Of a stretch of 60,146 bases of DNA, positions 6,658-14,392 are shown one piece after another. The DNA comes from an uncultured Bacteroidales bacterium (GTDB lineage Bacteria; Bacteroidota; Bacteroidia; Bacteroidales; UBA932): contig ONII01000013.1 of the NCBI GenBank assembly GCA_900317845.1, forward strand, positions 1 to 60,146. Reading direction: 5' to 3'. Within the stretch, counting starts at the first letter, position 1. Every line of letters starts with the position of its first letter. The translations under genes were made by a program, and so were the position numbers. A model generated the notes under the pieces. The model searched no databases and was not told the DNA's origin. It saw only the letters and a list, made by a program, of their open reading frames with translations.

Positions 6658-6677
6658 AAGTCCCTCGTGTCTACCAT
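6339..6677 (-). CDS. HNH endonuclease encoded in the tRNA-Leu intron
   Basis: Protein of 112 residues with a complete HNH zinc-finger nuclease motif: CEVC (about residues 30-33), the catalytic-type EIHHLNGKNTDNRLENL (HH at about 47-48, N in the loop), and CPNCH (about 66-70). The role expected from family knowledge is homing: cutting intronless tRNA-Leu alleles so that repair copies the intron. The only in-frame ATG lies upstream of the splice site, inside the tRNA D arm (MVDTRDL is encoded by exon 1), so translation would require unspliced precursor. The last codons (GNLEPSL) encode intron core element Q, so protein and ribozyme share sequence. Confidence 0.85.
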   Translation of the reverse strand: MVDTRDLDTFFEIIICKRQRYKKTTGINYCEVCGLTEWQGKPIPLEIHHLNGKNTDNRLENLQLLCPNCHALTSNYRGRAQLSALSEKRDVECRKFKETITGKADGNLEPSL

Positions 6678-6705
6678 TCCACCACCAAGGCGTAATGTGG
6701 GAGTG

Positions 6706-6737
6706 CAAAGGTAGTGTTTTTTTGCGGAAGTCCCAAA
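6706..6737 (-). promoter_or_regulatory. Promoter of tRNA-Leu
   Basis: On the minus strand a TTTG -33 element (6734-6737) and a TACCTTTG -7 element (6706-6713) are separated by 20 bases, the Bacteroidota vegetative-sigma arrangement. The tRNA 5' end (6691) is 14 bases past the -7 element. Confidence 0.8.
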
Positions 6738-6801
6738 TTTGGGAGCGGGAAGTGGTTAAGGTTCCGCTCCTTGCCCGCCGGCCCAACCACCCCCGCCCCA
6801 C

Positions 6802-7737
6802 TCATCGGCCTGCGGTCTCCTTGCCGGCGTTGAGCTTTTCCAGGATGCGGGCCACCTGCTCCCGGGGGAGGCTCATGACCCGCGCCAATTGTGGCACGCT
6901 GGTTCTGGTGGTGCGGTACAGATACGGGATAACGCGCACCTTCATGTCCGTGCTGAGCTGGGCGATAGGCGTGTTAAACCACCGGAGGCAGGTTTCCTGG
7001 GCCAGTTTGAAGAATTCCTCGTCCCGCGCCAAAGTATAGGGCTTTTCTTCCAGCATGTACTGCATTTGGGCCGCATTTAAACTGCCGATTGTCTTAAGAA
7101 AGAAGGCCTGGTCTTGTTCAAAGGCCTGTTCCAGATAGAGCGTGTCGCAAAAACTCCCCGGAATGAGCCGCCCGTCTCCGTCCACCATCCAGGAAACCGT
7201 TTTCAAGGAATCCCCGGTATGCATCACGGCCCTTCTTTCCCGCTTGCTCATGAGTTTTACCGGCCGTCCCGTCTCTTTGTCGCCATGAAACATGGCACGA
7301 AAACCGGACCACGGATACGTATGCACTTGACAACCATTGTCCAGTGCATTCCTGGGGATATAGGCCAGCACATTCCGCACATGCCAGTCCGTTTCCAACG
7401 GCAGGCATTTCACATCTACGCCATGCAGTACATGGCTTTCTCCGTAGCGCTTGTGGAACCACATAGCATAGACTTTTTTAAGGTCGCAGGCGTAATTGTC
7501 CACGTGTTCCTGCCTTGCTGCCAGCACGGCAACATGGGCATGATTGGATACCACGCCATAAATAATGACGATGAGATTGTTCCTGCGCGCACTCACGCAG
7601 ATGATTTTGACCATGGCGTCATAGTCGTCATCGTCCCGGCACAGAACATCCATTTCAAGTCCCCTGAGGCAGACATGAAAGGGGTAAACCTTACTGACGG
7701 TCCCGTCTGGCAAGGTTCGAATGGCTATGCGCTGCAT
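6802..7737 (-). CDS. REP-associated tyrosine transposase (RAYT, Y1/HUH family)
   Basis: Protein of 311 residues related to IS200-type single-strand transposases. The HUH metal motif is VVSNHAHVAVL (about residues 62-72). The catalytic-tyrosine helix region follows as LKKVYAMWFHKRYGESHVLHG, then a VLAYIPRNALDNG segment matching the YIHLNP-like region of RAYTs. The C-terminal half is longer than in IS200 TnpA, as usual for RAYTs, and ends with a DNA-binding-like segment (VPQLARVMSLPREQVARIL). No transposon ends flank it, and it appears domesticated. RAYTs are known to mobilise short palindromic REP/REPIN elements. A small gene ends one base upstream and appears translationally coupled. Confidence 0.8.
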   Translation of the reverse strand: MQRIAIRTLPDGTVSKVYPFHVCLRGLEMDVLCRDDDDYDAMVKIICVSARRNNLIVIIYGVVSNHAHVAVLAARQEHVDNYACDLKKVYAMWFHKRYGESHVLHGVDVKCLPLETDWHVRNVLAYIPRNALDNGCQVHTYPWSGFRAMFHGDKETGRPVKLMSKRERRAVMHTGDSLKTVSWMVDGDGRLIPGSFCDTLYLEQAFEQDQAFFLKTIGSLNAAQMQYMLEEKPYTLARDEEFFKLAQETCLRWFNTPIAQLSTDMKVRVIPYLYRTTRTSVPQLARVMSLPREQVARILEKLNAGKETAGR

Positions 7738-7738
7738 G

Positions 7739-8089
7739 TCAGCTTTTTATGGCCGATGGCAGGACGTTGGGAGGGAAGACGACCGCCTTCCCCTGGCGCA
7801 CCATTTCCTGGGTGGCTTCCTTGAAAACCTGGCCCATCACCTTGGACTGCTTGTCCAGGAAACGGACCATGTCCGGCCGATTGACGCTTAACGCAAGATC
7901 TGCCACGGCCAGCATGCGAATCATGGCAAGGACCGAGGTCTCGTCTCCGCCCCACAATTGGGTGCTCATGGAGTGCATAGCCCCAATAAGGACGTCTTGA
8001 AGGGTGTTGGGATTGAGCGGCGGGTGAAAATCCGTCTTGAACCGAATGTCCCCTGGACCATACGAAAGAACTTCCAAAATCTTTTTCAT
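7739..8089 (-). CDS. Small conserved-looking partner of the RAYT gene
   Basis: From the ATG at 8089 the product is 116 residues (MKKILEVLSYGPGDIRFKTD). A longer frame from 8215 exists, but its first 42 residues look non-coding. The protein is soluble and helical, with HPPLNPNTLQDVLIGAMHSMSTQLWGGDETSVLAMIRMLAVADL and a basic C-terminal part. I do not recognise the family. Its stop (TGA) is one base before the RAYT ATG, so the two are very likely co-translated and may work together; a DNA-binding or regulatory accessory role is possible but not shown by any motif. Confidence 0.6.
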   Translation of the reverse strand: MKKILEVLSYGPGDIRFKTDFHPPLNPNTLQDVLIGAMHSMSTQLWGGDETSVLAMIRMLAVADLALSVNRPDMVRFLDKQSKVMGQVFKEATQEMVRQGKAVVFPPNVLPSAIKS

Positions 8090-8252
8090 ACGCAAAAAAA
8101 TTTTAGACCCAATTCTTTCTGACACGGCAAAAGTACGCTTTTCCAGGGGAAGACGCAAATAAAAAAGCAAGAAAAATACGTGTCGATGGGCAAGGCCGGA
8201 AACGAGGGGGATCACCTTGCCCGTTCAGAGCCCCTCGCCAGCCCCCACTCGC

Positions 8253-9086
8253 TTACTCCCCGGTCACCAGTTTGGCCAGGCGGGGGGAGCCCAGCAGGCG
8301 CACCACCCCGTCCCACCAGCGGGTGGGAAGGACGGCGTGCCAGAACACCATGGTCCAGGAGCCGGCGGCCACCACGTAGCGGGCACGGGGCCTGCGGGAC
8401 CGCACGGCCCGGCAAATGGCCCGCGTCACCACGGACGGGTGGGAGAATAGGGAACCGGCAAACGTTTTCCGGACCATCCTTGCCTCTGCCAGGGCCGGTT
8501 CCTCGTATGCCGTTCCGCGCGCGCACGCTTCCAGGTGATCGGCCGTGATAGCCCCCCAGCCCGTCCGTGTGGCTCCCGGCTCGATGAGCACCACCTTCAC
8601 CCCAAACGGCGCCATCTCGATGCGCAGGGCATCGGAAAACGCCTCTACGGCATATTTGGACACGTTGTACCAGCCGCCAAAATACAGGCAGGCCCTGCCG
8701 CAGACGGAAGAGATATTGATAATCCGTCCTTCCCCACGGGAACGCATCCCCGGCAGCACCTTCTTGCACAGCGCCGCCAGTCCGAAGAGGTTCACCTCCA
8801 TCTGCCGGCGACCCTCCTCCAGTGAAACGGTTTCGATAGGCCCGAAAGAGCCATAGCCGGCGCAGTTCACCAGTACATCCACGGGGCCAACCTCCGCCAA
8901 ACACTTGTCGATAGACTCCTCGGATGTCACGTCCAGCGCCAGCGGCGTAACGCCAAACTCCCGCAGCGGCTCCATCCGCTCTACCCGCCGTGCGCCGGCG
9001 AATACCTTGTACCCCGCCTTGGCCAGCGCCTGGGCGGCATCGAAGCCCATTCCGCTACTGGCTCCGGTAATAAGAACAGTTTTCAT
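8253..9086 (-). CDS. Short-chain dehydrogenase/reductase
   Basis: Classical SDR of 277 residues. The cofactor loop TGASSGMG is at residues 7-14. An arginine pair after strand 2 (GARRVERM) favours NADP(H). Then come NCAGYG (the NAG motif), the catalytic INISS serine strand and Y-x-x-x-K (YNVSK), followed by the PGATRTG segment. The hydrophobic C-terminal part (WTMVFWHAVLPTRWW) suggests a lipid or membrane-near substrate, as in sterol- or acyl-type SDRs; the substrate cannot be called. The start at 9086 is one base after the stop of the S41 protease gene, so it is the last gene of the cell-shape operon. Confidence 0.88.
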   Translation of the reverse strand: MKTVLITGASSGMGFDAAQALAKAGYKVFAGARRVERMEPLREFGVTPLALDVTSEESIDKCLAEVGPVDVLVNCAGYGSFGPIETVSLEEGRRQMEVNLFGLAALCKKVLPGMRSRGEGRIINISSVCGRACLYFGGWYNVSKYAVEAFSDALRIEMAPFGVKVVLIEPGATRTGWGAITADHLEACARGTAYEEPALAEARMVRKTFAGSLFSHPSVVTRAICRAVRSRRPRARYVVAAGSWTMVFWHAVLPTRWWDGVVRLLGSPRLAKLVTGE

Positions 9087-9087
9087 A

Positions 9088-10521
9088 TCAGTGCAGTAAA
9101 GCGCCGGATCCCGGCTTTTCAAATGGAACTTCCAGCCGCTCAATCGCGCCCTTGGTGGGCTTGGCCACCGGCTGGCCGCCCATGCGCCCCAGCGCCACGG
9201 ACAGCATGGACTCGGAAGGGTCCCCCAGCGGGTGCCCGTCGAGCGGGTCGTCATAGGCCTCAATATCGGCAGGAATTCCCTCCGGCATGCTCAGCGTTAC
9301 GCCGTTGCAATCCGCATAGCGGGACGCGATGACATACAGGCCCCAGTTCTTGGTATAGCGGTAGGCTTCTGTAAAGTCGATATCGGTCTTTTGCTTTTCC
9401 AGCTGCTTAAACCAGTTCTCGGCCGTAATCAGATACCCTCCGCAGAATTTTCCGTAGGTCCGGGAACCCACCAGCTGCACGTCCATGTACGGCTTGAGCC
9501 CGCAGATGAGCGACTCCGAGGCCGATGCACTCTGCCCGGTCACCAGCACCCACAGGCGCTCGATCCCGGGGTTGGCATTGAGCATGTTCAGCATGATTTT
9601 CCCGCTGGACAGTTCGATCTCCATGGTCGGGGCGAAGCGGGTTTCCGCATTCATCTTGGGGCCGAGGATGCTGTTGAACACATCCTTGTTGAAGATCTCT
9701 TTCCGCTGGACTACGTCCGGCGGGGCAATCATGGAGGCAAGTACCTGGCCGGTAGTGACATAGCCGCCGGTGTTGTAGCGCAGGTCCAGCACCAGTTCCC
9801 GGATGCCGTCGGCCTTGAACTGCCGGAAAACATCCACCAGGTCTTTGCTGGCGTCCAGCGTGAAGCCCGTGAAATGCAGGTAGCCCACCTTCCGGCCCTT
9901 CACCTCCAGCGTTTGGGCCACGTGCACCGGATTCGCATACATCTGGACGGCGGTCATGGTGATGGTGCTATCATCCACCAGGCCCAGGCGGATGGTTTCC
10001 GGGAAGTAGTAAATTTTGTTGTTGAGGACCTCCGCGTAGTTACTCATGTTCAGCGTAACTCCGTCCACGGTGCGCACCACATCGCCCCGCTTGAGGCCGG
10101 CTTTGCGGGCGGGAGAATCGGCATAGGTGAAGGTGATTTCCATCACCACGTCCTGGCTGTCCTTCACGCGTAGCAGCACGAAGTCCATGCCAAAGCTTTT
10201 TCCGTTGCCGGTGACGCTGCTCTGGAACGGCGTGTAGTCTTCCATGAGCTGGGTCCACCGGTCCACCAGCGTGCCGCCCTCCTTGTACCGAAGGGAGGCC
10301 ACCTTTTCCACCGGATCCAGGGTATAGTTCCAGTCTTCCAGTTCCGCCACCATCGTGTCCCGCCACAGGTAGTAGGGATTCATGGTGTTATAGGCGAACA
10401 GGTTGGTGTAGTATTTGGCATCCCGCGTGGAGGCGCTTGGCGTAATCTGGGGAGTCGTCTCCTGTTTTTTACAGGAAAACACCAGTAGCAGCGGTATCAG
10501 CACCAGGAAAAATCGTCTCAT
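9088..10521 (-). CDS. S41-family C-terminal-processing-like protease, lipoprotein
   Basis: From ATG 10521 (MRRFFLVLIPLLLVFSCKKQE) the protein is 477 residues with a lipoprotein signal and Cys at residue 17; an ATG at 10545 would add eight residues and overlap rodA. After an N-terminal helical part comes a PDZ domain (about residues 125-205; ADSPARKAGLKRGDVVRTVDG), then the S41 catalytic domain with LVLDLRYNTGGYV and the nucleophile region VTGQSASASESLICGL. It probably trims periplasmic or outer-membrane proteins. It lies four bases after rodA in the mre operon, which suggests a link to envelope growth. Confidence 0.85.
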   Translation of the reverse strand: MRRFFLVLIPLLLVFSCKKQETTPQITPSASTRDAKYYTNLFAYNTMNPYYLWRDTMVAELEDWNYTLDPVEKVASLRYKEGGTLVDRWTQLMEDYTPFQSSVTGNGKSFGMDFVLLRVKDSQDVVMEITFTYADSPARKAGLKRGDVVRTVDGVTLNMSNYAEVLNNKIYYFPETIRLGLVDDSTITMTAVQMYANPVHVAQTLEVKGRKVGYLHFTGFTLDASKDLVDVFRQFKADGIRELVLDLRYNTGGYVTTGQVLASMIAPPDVVQRKEIFNKDVFNSILGPKMNAETRFAPTMEIELSSGKIMLNMLNANPGIERLWVLVTGQSASASESLICGLKPYMDVQLVGSRTYGKFCGGYLITAENWFKQLEKQKTDIDFTEAYRYTKNWGLYVIASRYADCNGVTLSMPEGIPADIEAYDDPLDGHPLGDPSESMLSVALGRMGGQPVAKPTKGAIERLEVPFEKPGSGALLH

Positions 10522-10525
10522 AGGC

Positions 10526-12049
10526 TTAAAAATATTTTTTCTCATTCCGATACAAAGATAAGAAAATAAAAATCAGGATGGTAAAGGCCCACAGCGACGA
10601 GCCGCCGTACGACAGCAGGGGCAGGGGAATGCCAATTACGGGCATCAGGCCAATGGTCATGCCCACATTGATGAACAGGTGCATGAACACGCACGAGGCC
10701 ACGCAGTAGCCGTAAATGCGCGTGAACTTGCCCCGGCAGCTTTCCGCATCCAGCACCAGGCGGGTGATGAGGAATGTATACAGGCCAATCACCAGGAGAC
10801 ACCCCAGAAAGCCCCATTCCTCACCTACGGTGCAAAAGATGAAGTCCGTGGCCTGCTCCGGCACAAAGCCGAAGGTGGTCTGCGTGCCCTGCAGGAAGCC
10901 TTTCCCGAAGAGTCCGCCGGAGCCAATCGCAATCTTGGACTGCAGCACGTTGTAGCCTACGCCGGAAGGGTCCTCCTTGAGCCCCAGCAGTACCTCAATG
11001 CGGCTCCGCTGGTGCGGCTGCAGCACGTTCTGGAAAAGGTAGTCGGTAGAGAATACCAGCGCCACGCCGGCAAGCCACACGCCCAGCGAGATGGCCAGGA
11101 AGCGGTCTTTTTGGCTCCAGGCCCGGAACAGCAGCAGCGGCAGCGCCACCGCCGCCAATCCCAGCAGCACCCATAGCGGGTTCACATCCAGCAGGAAGCT
11201 CCACGTATAGTGATACGTTTCATGGGCCGATGGCACCCACACGCGGGACGACAGGAAGTCCATGTGCGCCTGCACCTTGTCGCAGACGTGGCGCAGCACA
11301 AAGGGGAACGCGCCCATCACCAGCACAAAGATGCCGCCGTACAGGAGCCGCCCCTTGCGCAGGTGTGCCGGCCCCTCAGCGGCGTTGCACAGAAGGAGCA
11401 TGGCGGTCATCAGCATCACCGACCAATAGGCACTCCACCGGAGCGTTCCCACAAAGAGTATGATAACCAGGCCGATAGCCCCAAGCCACCAGCCGGAAAG
11501 CCCCTCCCGGTACAGCACGAAGATGAACCCGGCGTACACCAGGGCACTGCCGGTTTCGCTCTCGCCAATAATCACCAGCATGGGTACGCCAATGATGAGC
11601 ACCACCGTCCAGAAGTCCTTCCAGCGCGTAATGCGGAAGTTTTGCTGGCTCATTACGTAGGCCAGCAGGAGCGAGGTCGATATCTTGGAAATCTCTGCCG
11701 GCTGGAAGCGGATGGGCCCCAGGTTGAACCACGAATGGGAGCCCTTGACGTCGGACGATACAAAGATGACCAGCACCAACAGCCCCAGCACGGCCACGTA
11801 GAACGGAATGCAGCCGGACTCCCACATGCGCGGCGGAATCAGGTACAGGATGGTCCCTGCCAGTCCCAGCGAGGTAAGAATCCACACAAACTGCTTCCCG
11901 GCGCGGGAGCTCCAGGAAAGCAGGGACCCCGGCTCCGAGCTATGCGTGGCGGCGTAAATATTGAGCCAGCCAATAAGTACCAGCACCAGGTACGTGCCGA
12001 TAAGCCACCAGTCCACGGACTGCCGGGTATGGGTGCGCCGCTCAGTCAT
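10526..12049 (-). CDS. rodA: Peptidoglycan glycosyltransferase RodA (SEDS family)
   Basis: Protein of 507 residues with about ten membrane segments, starting with a polar tail and WWLIGTYLVLVLIGWLNIYAA. SEDS hallmarks are present: QFVWIL, GSHSWFNLGPIRFQPAEISKIS with the conserved FQPSE-type motif, and near the end QATDFIFCTVGEEWGFLG followed by IPLPLLSYGGSSLWA. RodA polymerises lipid II into glycan strands of the lateral wall together with PBP2. It is longer than E. coli RodA (about 370) because of a large loop around residues 230-330, as in other Bacteroidota RodA proteins. Its start overlaps the end of mrdA by eight bases. Confidence 0.95.
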   Translation of the reverse strand: MTERRTHTRQSVDWWLIGTYLVLVLIGWLNIYAATHSSEPGSLLSWSSRAGKQFVWILTSLGLAGTILYLIPPRMWESGCIPFYVAVLGLLVLVIFVSSDVKGSHSWFNLGPIRFQPAEISKISTSLLLAYVMSQQNFRITRWKDFWTVVLIIGVPMLVIIGESETGSALVYAGFIFVLYREGLSGWWLGAIGLVIILFVGTLRWSAYWSVMLMTAMLLLCNAAEGPAHLRKGRLLYGGIFVLVMGAFPFVLRHVCDKVQAHMDFLSSRVWVPSAHETYHYTWSFLLDVNPLWVLLGLAAVALPLLLFRAWSQKDRFLAISLGVWLAGVALVFSTDYLFQNVLQPHQRSRIEVLLGLKEDPSGVGYNVLQSKIAIGSGGLFGKGFLQGTQTTFGFVPEQATDFIFCTVGEEWGFLGCLLVIGLYTFLITRLVLDAESCRGKFTRIYGYCVASCVFMHLFINVGMTIGLMPVIGIPLPLLSYGGSSLWAFTILIFIFLSLYRNEKKYF

Positions 12050-13883
12050 GTTTTACGCGGTCCATCAGGTTGGTTTCCATCATTCTCTTTTCCAGCTCCG
12101 GCCGGGATGTTTTGCCCTTGAGGTATTTCTCGGCCATGAGCGAGGCGATGGGCGCGGCGTAGGCCGCCCCAAAGCCGCCATTTTCCACATAGGCCGCCAA
12201 GGCAATCTTCGGGTTGTCCTTGGGCGCAAAACAAATGAACACGGAGTTGTCTGCACCGCGCGGGTTCTGCGCCGTGCCGGTTTTTCCGCAAATATCCAGC
12301 GAGTCCACGTGGGCCACCCTGGCCGTGCCGCCGGCCCCGGCGGGGGCATTTACCGCCAGCCACATTCCCCGGATCACCTTGGGGAAGTGGGTGGTGTCCA
12401 CCAGGGTGTACTGCCTCTCATAGAAGCGCGGGTCAATCTCCACCCCCTCCGACGCCTTTACGATGTGTGGAATATAGTAGTGCCCGCGGTTGGCGATGGT
12501 GGCGCAGAGGTTGGCAAGGTGCATGGGCGTTGCCAGGATTTCTCCCTGGCCGATGGAAAGGGAAATCACCGTGGTGGAGTTCCAGCGCCCGCGGCCATAG
12601 GAGCGGTTGTAGGTGCGCGAAGAAGGGATGCTGCCGGCAAGTTCGGCGGGGAAGTCGCTCCCCAGTTTGCGCCCGAAGCCAAAGCTTTTCACGTATTCGT
12701 TCCAATGGTCCAGCCCGTCCGCGGGGGAGTCGTATTTGCGGTTATCGACAATGTTTTTTAGCACGTAGCAATAGTAGGCGTTGCAGGACATCATGATGCT
12801 TTCTGTCATGTCGATGGGCGAGCGGTGCCCGTGGCAGCCCAGCTTGTGCCCGGCGCCGTAATGGTAGCCGTGCGAGCAAGGGTAGCGCATCTCCGGTCGC
12901 AGTACGCCTTCCTGCATGCCGATGAGCGCATTCACCAGCTTAAACACCGAACCGGGCGGGTAGGAGGCCTGTACGGCACGGTTGTACATGGGCTTGTAGG
13001 GGTTTTTGACAATCTCGTTGTAGTGCTTGCCAATGTCGGAGAGTTGCTCAACGTCAATGCCCGGAGAAGATACCAGGGCCAGGATTTCGCCGGTAGACGG
13101 CTCCAAAGCCACCACCGAGCCCACTTTGCCGGCCATGAGTTCCTGCCCATACTGCTGGAGCTGCGCGTCGATGGTGGTGGTGATGTTCTTGCCCGGGACA
13201 GCTTCTTTGTCCATGGCACCGTCCTTGAAAGGCTGTTCAATCTGGTTGCGGGCGTTGCGGAGGTAGATGTGATAGCCTTTCTCCCCGCGGAGGTCCTGTT
13301 CCCGCGCCGCTTCGATCCCGGTCATGCCGGCATAGTCGCCGCTGCGGTATTCGCCAGGATGACGTTCCATGTAGCGCTGGTTTACCTCCGACACATAGCC
13401 CAGGAGGTTGCCACCGGCGTTCACCGGGTACTCGCGCACGCCGCGCGCCTGACCGCGAAATCCGGGGAACTTGTATTTGACCTCCTCAAAGCGCAGGTAG
13501 GTCTCGGCCGGTACCATACGCATCATGGTGACAGCCTGGAAGCCGATAGAGGCGCGTTTGCGGTGATACTCGTCCATCTTGCCCCGGATGAATTCCGGCG
13601 TTATGTCCAGCGCCGTGGCCAGGGCCAGGGTGTCGAAGGCTTTTACCTCGCGGGGGCTCACCAGAATGTCGTAGGCCACCTTGTTGCCCACCAGTACCGC
13701 CCCGTTGCGGTCAAAGATGGCACCGCGGGTGGGGTAGATGGTCTCATAGACGGTGGAGTTGCGGTCTGCGTCCTGTTTGTAGCGGTCGTCCAGGAGTTGG
13801 ATAGAAAAAATGGAGCCCAGCAGCAGCAGGACGGCTGCTCCCAGGCCAACGAGCAGGCGGATATGACGCCCGTTATCTGTCAT
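12042..13883 (-). CDS. mrdA: Penicillin-binding protein 2, transpeptidase
   Basis: Class B PBP of 613 residues. It has one N-terminal membrane anchor (about residues 9-30), the dimerisation motif region YPTRGAIFDRNGAVL, and a transpeptidase domain with all three active-site motifs: SVFK with the nucleophile serine near residue 312, SCN (MMSCNAYY), and KTGTAQNP near residue 533. It crosslinks peptidoglycan for cylindrical growth together with RodA and MreBCD and is a beta-lactam target. It overlaps mreD by ATGA and rodA by eight bases, typical of a tightly translated operon. Confidence 0.95.
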   Translation of the reverse strand: MTDNGRHIRLLVGLGAAVLLLLGSIFSIQLLDDRYKQDADRNSTVYETIYPTRGAIFDRNGAVLVGNKVAYDILVSPREVKAFDTLALATALDITPEFIRGKMDEYHRKRASIGFQAVTMMRMVPAETYLRFEEVKYKFPGFRGQARGVREYPVNAGGNLLGYVSEVNQRYMERHPGEYRSGDYAGMTGIEAAREQDLRGEKGYHIYLRNARNQIEQPFKDGAMDKEAVPGKNITTTIDAQLQQYGQELMAGKVGSVVALEPSTGEILALVSSPGIDVEQLSDIGKHYNEIVKNPYKPMYNRAVQASYPPGSVFKLVNALIGMQEGVLRPEMRYPCSHGYHYGAGHKLGCHGHRSPIDMTESIMMSCNAYYCYVLKNIVDNRKYDSPADGLDHWNEYVKSFGFGRKLGSDFPAELAGSIPSSRTYNRSYGRGRWNSTTVISLSIGQGEILATPMHLANLCATIANRGHYYIPHIVKASEGVEIDPRFYERQYTLVDTTHFPKVIRGMWLAVNAPAGAGGTARVAHVDSLDICGKTGTAQNPRGADNSVFICFAPKDNPKIALAAYVENGGFGAAYAAPIASLMAEKYLKGKTSRPELEKRMMETNLMDRVKHD

Positions 13884-14392
13884 CGGTGCGGGTCTGCGGC
13901 CAGGACATTCAGGGTCAGGAGCGACACCACGAGGCCTGCTGGCAGGGATGCGAAGAAACGGGCCAGGCTAAACCTGAGCGGACGGAGGCCGGCACCATCG
14001 GCCCAGATGTACAGGGCCAGGAACAGCGCCTGAACCATGAGGATAGCCATGATTACCTTGGTAAACCCATGGCCCTTTACGGTGAAGTCTTCCTTGCGGG
14101 TGAACAGGCCTTCGCCGTATACCAGGTGAATGACGGGGTTCCTGAGCAGCGCCACCGGAACCAGCGCAAAGGCGTTGAGCCCCAGCACGCCCTCTGACAG
14201 CCAGTCCACCATGAGACCGCTCCCGAAGGCGATGAGCATGCACACATAGGGTGCGATGCGGGTGGAGATGCAGAGCACCATCACGGGGAGGATGCTCAGC
14301 GTGATGTAAGGCGTGAAAAGGAAGTAGTTGCTCAGGAGGATCTGTGCCACCAGAAGCAGGAAGTAGGCTACCCAGAAACCGGACTTTCTCAT
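13880..14392 (-). CDS. mreD: Rod shape-determining protein MreD
   Basis: Integral membrane protein of 170 residues with about five hydrophobic segments (VAYFLLLVAQILLSNYF, ITLSILPVMVLCIS and others) and the SEGVLGLNAFALVPVAL region typical of MreD. It bridges MreC and the PBP2-RodA synthase in the elongasome. Its ATG overlaps the mreC stop codon (ATGA) and its stop overlaps the mrdA start the same way. Sequence divergence is high in this family, so position in the mreBCD order is an important part of the call. Confidence 0.92.
   Translation of the reverse strand: MRKSGFWVAYFLLLVAQILLSNYFLFTPYITLSILPVMVLCISTRIAPYVCMLIAFGSGLMVDWLSEGVLGLNAFALVPVALLRNPVIHLVYGEGLFTRKEDFTVKGHGFTKVIMAILMVQALFLALYIWADGAGLRPLRFSLARFFASLPAGLVVSLLTLNVLAADPHR

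Larger units (their letters stand above)
6178..6691 (-). tRNA. tRNA-Leu(UAA) interrupted by a group I intron
   Basis: Two exons join into an 85-nt class II tRNA. Exon 1 (6658-6691) holds the 5' acceptor strand GCCTTGG, the D arm (GTGGAATGGTAGACAC) and AGGGACTT up to anticodon base 34. Exon 2 (6178-6228) starts AAAATCCCT, completing the loop CUUAAAA and stem AGGGA/TCCCT, then a long variable arm (GGCCCGAAACGGCC), the T arm GCGGGTTCGATTCCCGC, and CCGAGGC plus the discriminator A. The joined anticodon is UAA. CCA is not encoded. A Bacteroidota promoter precedes it and a strong terminator follows. The insertion point, after U34, is the same as in the classic cyanobacterial tRNA-Leu(UAA) intron. 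Confidence 0.92.

Noticed and set aside
6339-6677. HNH gene as a free-standing phage or island gene
   Set aside because: It lies precisely within the tRNA-Leu insertion, whose ends match group I splice sites.
9232-10173. Plus-strand frame opposite the S41 protease gene
   Set aside because: Shadow of the S41 lipoprotein gene, which has a lipobox, PDZ and catalytic motifs.
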